DNA of 10,223 bases from Rodentolepis nana (lineage: Eukaryota; Platyhelminthes; Cestoda; Cyclophyllidea; Hymenolepididae), in the NCBI GenBank assembly GCA_900617975.1, contig UZAE01014902.1, forward strand, positions 1 through 10,223, in the 5' to 3' direction. Positions 9,001 through 10,223 of this stretch are shown piece after piece (within the stretch, counting starts at the first letter, position 1; every line of letters begins with the position of its first letter). A program made the position numbers and the translations under genes. The notes under the pieces were generated by a model, which saw only the letters and a list, made by a program, of their open reading frames with translations, made no database searches and was not told where the DNA came from.

Positions 9001-10129
9001 GAGACTGCGGCCGTGGGGATCACTCAAGAGCTCGCAAATTAGTTCGAAGGAGTGTTGAGGCTCTTCGTAACTTGAACACTCGATATTCTGTAAGATTTTG
9101 ATCTTTTTAAGTGAACTCCTCTTCTTTCCTTGATGCATGATTGGTAACTCTCCATCTCTAATTGTCTCCATTTCAGTCGAGTAGGTCTTTCACACTCATC
9201 CTGACCAGTCTGAATGAAGCACTGGAACTCCTTTGTCGTCAAAATCCTTCCTCCTCCTCCTCCTCCGCCTCCCCCTCCCCATCGTTGACTTCGTTGCAGC
9301 GGGGTTTGAACAGCAGTAGGGGGCCTCAGGAAGAGGAAACTGCGGCGGGAATTGCTCTTCCCCCTCCTGTGGGCACCACTTCCTCATGCAGCTGCTCATG
9401 TCGACGTCGTTGTAGTCGTTGGGTTGTTTCCTCTCAAGAAATTAACACTGTGTGTAAGTAGTCTATCCCCCCCCCCTCCCCCCCAATGAGAAGTGGGAAT
9501 TGCACTATAGGAGGTGTTTGTTTTAATATTTGGCCGATGGTAGTTGGAATAGACTTGTAGCGAGTGGTAGTAGTAGTAGTAAAATTGGGAATTGAGCAAT
9601 TGGGTTGTGGTTGTTGGGCTTGGCAGACTTGGCGATAAATGGGCTCTGAGTAAGCTTGTTTTTATGGAACCTCTTTTTATTGGCAAGGTTATTTTATGCA
9701 CGATACGTGTGTGAATCAAGAACCATTGGAAGCGTCCCAGTTGTTTCCTGTTTCATGATGTAATCCGAGGATGTGCCGCCTATCCCCTGGGGTTATAGTA
9801 TTGTGCATGCTTCTATTTTGCCGTTGACACGCCTTCGTCAACCTCAGCAGGCATGTGTCTGTGTCTCCTTTTGCACTAAGCTTTCTAGTTGTCACCGTGA
9901 TGATCTCAGCCAACTTGGTGACGCTGTTTCATTTTGATTGGCGTACCAATTACATTCGTCCTGCTGTATTCTCTCTCTCTCTCTCCCTCACTTTTCTTTT
10001 GGTTTTGTAGTGGATACCACAGCGGGCACTCTCGCCAGAGGACGCTCTGGGACGTTGAATAGAGGCGAGGTGGAAAAAGTTCATGCAGAAAATCTCTATG
10101 TATCTCCTCAGGACTCGCTATCAAACTGA
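1..10129 (+). CDS. Large multi-exon coiled-coil protein, 5' partial (21 exons in window)
   Basis: Spliced model: join(<1..23, 579..975, 1027..1178, 1219..1881, 2655..2980, 3081..3174, 3577..3741, 3826..3930, 4109..4213, 4520..4624, 5667..5771, 5930..6034, 6110..6214, 6269..6397, 6959..7482, 7553..7708, 7830..8046, 8804..8927, 9001..9089, 9177..9453, 10011..10129). Every junction uses GT-AG except one GC-AG, and phases match throughout, giving about 1,360 residues and a stop at 10127-10129. The predicted protein has long heptad-patterned segments (about residues 64-113, 575-935 and 970-1030), polar Ser/Thr/Pro linkers, and no evident membrane segment. Coiled-coil rods of this kind usually act as scaffolds, tethers or cytoskeletal adaptors, but I recognise no diagnostic domain and assign no function. 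The N-terminus lies outside the window. The weakest parts of the model are the segment 1544-1618, which may be an intron, and whether the exons after the 757-nt intron 17 belong to the same transcript. Phase agreement argues that they do. Confidence 0.82.
24..578 (+). other. Intron 1 (555 nt)
   Basis: This runs from GTAAGT to TTGTCTAG. It is AT-rich with scattered pyrimidine tracts and a (CT)n microsatellite around 424-440. All frames are broken by stops and I see no exon-like segment or mobile element in it. Confidence 0.7.
579..975 (+). CDS. Exon 2: acidic linker plus coiled coil
   Basis: The acceptor is TTGTCTAG|TTG and the donor is CTTG|GTAAGA. Only phase 0 is open at the start, because the other two frames hit TGA within four codons. 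It encodes window residues 8-139. The first part (about residues 8-60) is polar and acidic (ETNVPHAEDTDPTGE). From about 64 to 113 the pattern becomes strongly helical, with LEAISVELKLQHEVALLRSK and then KANTRLKAAYNAL, typical of a dimeric coil. It ends in a Pro/Ser/Asn-rich linker. Continued reading past the donor meets TGA at once, which supports splicing. The exon ends in phase 1 and the first codon completed downstream is GAG. Confidence 0.82.
1027..1178 (+). CDS. Exon 3: coiled-coil segment
   Basis: It lies between a 51-nt intron (acceptor TTTTTAATAG) and a 40-nt intron (donor GAG|GTAAGC). With the carried base it reads EEAGNTSQVNESFASLLNS and then a clear heptad stretch containing VSQTLDRTVNELKSALSKVE and ending SASILE. 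It covers window residues 140-190 and finishes in phase 0. Its end resembles the ends of the later rod exons (Leu-Glu followed by the donor), but I would not call it a copy of the 35-residue unit. Confidence 0.82.
1219..1881 (+). CDS. Exon 4: mixed helical region with Gly/Ser/Pro linker
   Basis: This is the longest exon, 221 codons, window residues 191-411. The acceptor CCCGTTAG follows a 40-nt intron and the donor is GCC|GTAAGC. Readthrough past the donor meets TAA after nine codons. The first part contains LNPDRLRDVYSLIKGLVDQF and FRSSFHETVNRSV, which look helical and perhaps globular. A flexible linker follows (SAGGENGGPSPSETS), then an acidic helical part (EPAVKSVAEKYENDE) and a C-terminal helix (DITRLEIHSRDIFDRVAHA) that continues into exon 5. 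Bases 1544-1618 inside it look like a short in-frame intron (see findings). If so, this is two exons, 1219-1543 and 1619-1881, and 25 residues are lost. I recognise no family. Confidence 0.75.
2108..2129 (+). repeat. Alternating TG/CG tract
   Basis: Twenty-two bases of strict pyrimidine-purine alternation, (TG)n passing into (CG)n, in intron 4. Such tracts can adopt Z-DNA, but nothing here shows a role. Confidence 0.85.
2311..2326 (+). repeat. G16 homopolymer (intron 4)
   Basis: Sixteen consecutive G on the sense strand within intron 4. It is one of four long sense-strand G runs in the introns of this gene. Confidence 0.9.
2655..2980 (+). CDS. Exon 5: helical, probably globular segment
   Basis: The acceptor is GTCTGTAG|GTT. 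The donor must be GAAGT|GTGCGT, because exon 6 is open only if two bases are carried over (completing GTT, Val). It encodes residues 412-519. VAGIQEALDTWSLDAATELL continues the helix of exon 4. After a short Ser/Pro/Asn linker comes a hydrophobic helix pair containing LLNLVIRFVEVLSK and ALFSDWCDLVYRWFEIFIDT. This is rich in Trp, Phe and Ile and is less like a simple coiled coil than the rest of the protein. It is the best candidate for a folded binding domain in the protein, though no known domain is evident to me. Confidence 0.8.
3081..3174 (+). CDS. Exon 6: short linker exon
   Basis: A 94-nt exon between TTGTGTTGTAG and CAG|GTAGGG. One base completes the split Val codon, then it reads VSRLGALELQFNEEFALTAT and ends TLSRQ (residues 520-551). 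The zero-offset frame hits TGA at 3117-3119, so the phase is forced and fixes the upstream donor at 2981. A short helix is likely at its start and a Thr/Val-rich linker at its end. Confidence 0.78.
3175..3576 (+). other. Intron 6 (402 nt) with G10 run
   Basis: The donor is GTAGGG and the acceptor TCTCTAG (or the tandem CAG three bases on). It holds a G10 run at 3436-3445. No open frame or repeat family is recognised in it. Confidence 0.65.
3577..3741 (+). CDS. Exon 7: linker and start of the coiled-coil rod
   Basis: This is 55 codons (residues 552-606) if the first AG of TAGCAG is used, or 54 codons if the second is used. It begins with a polar linker (TLQVSDITEPPSVSLCENG). From about residue 581 (CEQQLTSTIEKLKADLSLN) it enters a heptad pattern whose a/d positions run without a break into exon 8. 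The exon ends AAG GAG|GTTGGT, which is a poor donor. Reading on gives TGA after five codons, and the next exon is open only in phase 0, so this junction is nonetheless the best available. Confidence 0.75.
3826..3930 (+). CDS. Exon 8: rod unit 1 (35 residues, five heptads)
   Basis: This is exactly 105 nt, phase 0-0, residues 607-641. The acceptor is CTTTCCTCCAG|ATC and the donor GAG|GTAAAA. Core a positions (unit residues 3, 10, 17, 24, 31) are V, V, L, A, I. Core d positions (6, 13, 20, 27, 34) are L, L, T, K, L. It ends ARTKESKIEELE, closely matching unit 3. It is the first of six equal-length paralogous exons. Confidence 0.88.
4109..4213 (+). CDS. Exon 9: rod unit 2 (35 residues)
   Basis: 105 nt, phase 0-0, residues 642-676, acceptor CGTTCTAG|GTG and donor GAG|GTAAGA. 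The a positions are V, A, L, T, L and the d positions V, L, A, K, L. It shares AQDLE / VQDLE and SK-LE-LE elements with unit 1, so the two look like copies of one ancestral exon. Confidence 0.88.
4214..4519 (+). other. Intron 9 (306 nt) with G6-A-G10 run
   Basis: A clear G-rich block (4441-4463: G3, G6, G10) lies about 60 nt before the acceptor, followed by the pyrimidine tract CCTTTCTCTGTCC. A short coil-like fragment follows an AG near 4357 but stops at a TGA after ten codons. Confidence 0.65.
4520..4624 (+). CDS. Exon 10: rod unit 3 (35 residues)
   Basis: 105 nt, phase 0-0, residues 677-711, acceptor CAAATGTAG|GCT and donor GAG|GTAAGA. The a positions are I, L, L, A, V and the d positions M, L, A, K, L. 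The end, ARTKEMRVEELE, is nearly that of unit 1. It has a proline at unit residue 4, right at the exon boundary, where a local kink in the rod is possible. Confidence 0.88.
4625..5666 (+). other. Intron 10 (1,042 nt, longest)
   Basis: The donor is GTAAGA and the acceptor TTTCTTTCGTTTTTAG. It is unremarkable in composition. The only open stretch of note on this strand is 4894-5082, part of which could serve as an in-frame cassette exon (see findings). I do not annotate it because its acceptor is poor and its sequence is not like the rod units. Confidence 0.65.
5667..5771 (+). CDS. Exon 11: rod unit 4 (35 residues)
   Basis: 105 nt, phase 0-0, residues 712-746, acceptor CGTTTTTAG|ACT and donor GAA|GTGAGT. 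The a positions are V, L, L, A, V and the d positions L, M, A, K, M. It reads TEVNELKTRLQGMDAQLADA and ends KVEEME. It is closest in pattern to unit 3. Confidence 0.88.
5930..6034 (+). CDS. Exon 12: rod unit 5 (35 residues)
   Basis: 105 nt, phase 0-0, residues 747-781, acceptor CACCTTTTAG|GCG and donor AAA|GTAAAT. The a positions are A, L, L, L, V and the d positions N, L, T, K, L. It reads AIAKDNESTLAGLKEQLAET, then the repeated core with K27, and ends ARVAELK. It is more diverged than units 1-4. Confidence 0.86.
6110..6214 (+). CDS. Exon 13: rod unit 6 (35 residues)
   Basis: 105 nt, phase 0-0, residues 782-816, acceptor CTTTTGCTAG|GTG and donor GAG|GTATTC. The a positions are A, Y, L, M, S and the d positions L, L, A, W, L. 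The lysine found at d27 in units 1-5 is tryptophan here (EEWKAKSERLE). This is the last equal-length unit. Confidence 0.86.
6269..6397 (+). CDS. Exon 14: extended terminal rod exon (43 residues)
   Basis: 129 nt, phase 0-0, residues 817-859. It follows a 54-nt intron (acceptor GTTTCTGTAG|GAC), and the donor is GAG|GTGCGT. The first 35 residues can be aligned to the rod unit (FSQQLRQAFDEV in the middle, SALE at unit positions 32-35). Eight further residues, TQLQEKLE, follow. Forty-three residues is six heptads plus one, so the register shifts by one at the exon 14/15 boundary. Confidence 0.85.
6398..6958 (+). other. Intron 14 (561 nt)
   Basis: It runs from GTGCGT to TCTTTTACAG. It contains a short GGA repeat near 6639-6650. 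I see no missed exon, repeat family or RNA gene in it. Confidence 0.6.
6959..7482 (+). CDS. Exon 15: long coiled-coil exon
   Basis: 524 nt, residues 860-1033, acceptor CTCTTTTACAG|GAG and donor ACTGA|GTAAGT. Frame readthrough past the donor gives an immediate TAA. Two coiled-coil stretches are visible. The first includes VKYESLLEVAKSRYTEMAEQ and ISKEEKLMLQTDLTMARM. The second runs from HDFTKENTRLKMIVSDHEKR through ELERLREQILVKNEVIKKLE. Between them is a less regular segment with Gly and Pro (LGAYLEEGPLGNEKEDL, then KYPELKSLAFTFKNKADRS), a probable hinge or small folded insert. It is the only long exon in the rod region and is not divided into 105-nt units, so it probably has a separate origin from the array. 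Confidence 0.88.
7553..7708 (+). CDS. Exon 16: polar linker exon
   Basis: 156 nt, acceptor TTCTTTCTCAAG|T and donor GAGCA|GTAGGT, in phase 2 at both ends. With the carried bases it gives D, then PPTSTLTEKPDEISPTENAR and ending NSHLLPE (residues 1034-1085, plus a split His). It is Ser/Thr/Pro/Asn-rich and probably disordered. The TAG visible at 7710-7712 in this frame is removed by splicing at 7709. If that donor were not used, the protein would end here at LLPEQ, so an alternative short C-terminus is possible. Confidence 0.75.
7830..8046 (+). CDS. Exon 17: polar region with short helix
   Basis: 217 nt, acceptor CCCTCTGTAG|C and donor AAT|GTGAGT. The first base completes a His codon, then it reads LNGVNSLMADIGATVREISG followed by a Ser/Thr/Gln-rich stretch and SLTVSFGDLLPSHAQNVN (residues 1086-1158). 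It ends in phase 0. It is likely a short amphipathic helix followed by a flexible linker. Confidence 0.78.
8258..8304 (+). repeat. Possible tRNA-derived (SINE) relic
   Basis: CCGAT and ATCGG can pair as an acceptor-like stem around a segment with a box-A-like TGGTTAGCAGAAG and a box-B-like GAGGTCGATTCCC. At 47 nt it is too short for a complete tRNA (no room for an anticodon arm), and the T-stem is imperfect. It is best read as a deleted tRNA or a fragment of a tRNA-derived SINE, with modest confidence. Confidence 0.35.
8344..8376 (+). other. G-rich block with G-quadruplex potential
   Basis: At least six runs of three or more G, separated by one to four bases, lie on the sense strand (GAGGGGTGGAGGGAGGGG, then longer runs). 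They satisfy the usual G3+N1-7 quadruplex pattern. The block is intronic, so it would be present in the pre-mRNA. Confidence 0.6.
8494..8509 (+). repeat. G16 homopolymer (intron 17)
   Basis: Sixteen consecutive G on the sense strand within intron 17, about 120 nt downstream of the quadruplex-like block. The exact length may be affected by sequencing slippage. Confidence 0.9.
8804..8927 (+). CDS. Exon 18: C-terminal helical segment
   Basis: 124 nt, acceptor TTATTTTTAG|GCG and a GC donor, ACTG|GCAAGT. It encodes residues 1159-1199: ANSFLPHRLNHLVNKLSTFW and then MTLELQTLLITVQSIAVNTG. These amphipathic helices carry more bulky hydrophobics than the linkers around them. The alternative GT three bases on (AA|GTGAAA) puts exon 19 into a frame that stops, so the GC donor is favoured. 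Confidence 0.72.
9001..9089 (+). CDS. Exon 19: basic helical segment
   Basis: 89 nt, acceptor CGCTCTCTTGTAG|GA and donor TCT|GTAAGA. Only the frame starting with two carried bases is open: GDCGRGDHSRARKLVRRSVE, then ALRNLNTRYS (residues 1200-1229). The first half is Arg-rich. The 73-nt intron before it is the GC-AG intron. Confidence 0.72.
9177..9453 (+). CDS. Exon 20: helix, poly-Ser run and Cys/Arg cluster
   Basis: 277 nt, acceptor TCTCCATTTCAG|TCG and donor GTGT|GTAAGT. It encodes residues 1230-1321. A helix (SFTLILTSLNEALELLCRQN) continues the exon 18-19 region. Then comes a (TCC)n-encoded serine run (S6ASPSPS), a Gly/Pro/Glu linker and, near the end, CSCSCRRRCSRW. In-frame readthrough past the donor stops at 9459-9461, giving only VCK, so an unspliced form would also make a nearly complete protein. 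Confidence 0.75.
9454..10010 (+). other. Intron 20 (557 nt) with C-tracts
   Basis: The donor is GTAAGT and the acceptor TTGGTTTTGTAG. It starts almost at once with C10-T-C7 (9467-9484), has a short TAG repeat near 9566-9580, and has a CT microsatellite (about 9970-9985) upstream of the acceptor. No exon-like frame is supported on the + strand. The - strand open frames here are low-complexity artefacts. Confidence 0.6.
10011..10129 (+). CDS. Exon 21: terminal coding exon
   Basis: The acceptor is TTGTAG|TG. Two bases complete a Leu codon, then it reads DTTAGTLARGRSGTLNRGEV and ends LYVSPQDSLSN before TGA (residues 1322-1360). The tail is short, basic and polar, with no obvious sorting or lipid-modification signal. 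No good donor lies between the acceptor and the stop, so this is probably the last coding exon. Confidence 0.7.
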
Positions 10130-10223
10130 TGAATTGACTCGGTTTAATCGCCCCTCCTCCACCCTCCCTCCCCCCCCCCCCCCACCGCCTACAGCATTAA
10201 CGTTACTTCCTCTCTTTACTCCT
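10130..10223 (+). other. Start of 3' UTR or flank, C14 tract
   Basis: Ninety-four bases follow the stop. They are dominated by a pyrimidine block (about 10150-10183) including C14 at 10170-10183. No polyadenylation signal (AATAAA) is seen before the window ends, so the transcript end is outside. Confidence 0.5.

Noticed and set aside
579..9453. Assignment to known coiled-coil families (dynactin p150, Bicaudal-D, PPP1R21, golgins, myosin tail)
   Set aside because: I compared the helical motifs and domain order with what I remember of these families and found no specific match. Generic heptads alone do not justify a name.
9396..9719. Minus-strand 107-codon open frame
   Set aside because: Its length depends on the C-tract and the TAG repeat (poly-Gly, poly-Thr and poly-Tyr in translation). 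It is low-complexity and overlaps exon 20 and intron 20.
10150..10194. Pyrimidine tract and CTACAG after the stop, possible acceptor of a further exon
   Set aside because: The frame already ends at 10127-10129 and no plausible donor precedes the stop in exon 21. It may belong to an alternative end but cannot be supported.
1..10223. CRISPR array, prophage, operon or other prokaryotic system
   Set aside because: There are no regularly spaced direct repeats and no ribosome-binding-site-led gene clusters. The coding signal is consistently split by GT-AG introns, so the DNA is eukaryotic.

Overview
The window is eukaryotic. Nearly all of it is a single split gene on the + strand. I can place 21 coding exons with GT-AG (once GC-AG) introns, and every junction keeps one continuous reading frame. 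The spliced frame gives about 1,360 residues from the left edge to a TGA at 10127-10129. The start codon and 5' end lie to the left of the window. Introns are a mix of very short ones (40, 51, 54, 70-87 nt) and 0.3-1.0 kb ones, with long G or C homopolymers and CT/TG microsatellites in the long introns. This is clearly not bacterial. A compact metazoan such as a flatworm (possibly a tapeworm) fits, but that is an inference from intron style and composition only.

The product is a large, soluble-looking, mostly alpha-helical coiled-coil protein that I cannot assign to a named family. The layout is: (1) 1-1178, N-terminal coils and acidic/polar linkers; (2) 1219-3174, a mixed helical region that looks at least partly globular, with a Gly/Ser/Pro linker and one suspicious in-frame intron-like segment; (3) 3577-6397, a coiled-coil rod encoded by an array of tandem exons, six of them exactly 105 nt (35 codons, five heptads); (4) 6959-7482, a long coiled-coil exon; (5) 7553-10129, a polar C-terminal region with a helical patch, a poly-Ser run, a Cys/Arg cluster and a short basic tail.

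The most notable feature is the rod. Exons 8-13 are paralogous copies of one 35-residue unit. All are phase 0-0 and all have the same heptad register, with a lysine at one core position in five of six copies. Any of these exons could be skipped or duplicated without breaking frame or register, so the locus works as a length-adjustable coiled-coil cassette. Other points are a frame-supported GC-AG intron, a NAGNAG acceptor, a likely 75-nt in-frame intron inside exon 4, sense-strand G-runs confined to introns, and a tRNA/SINE-like relic in intron 17. I saw no convincing gene on the - strand, no RNA gene and no intact mobile element.
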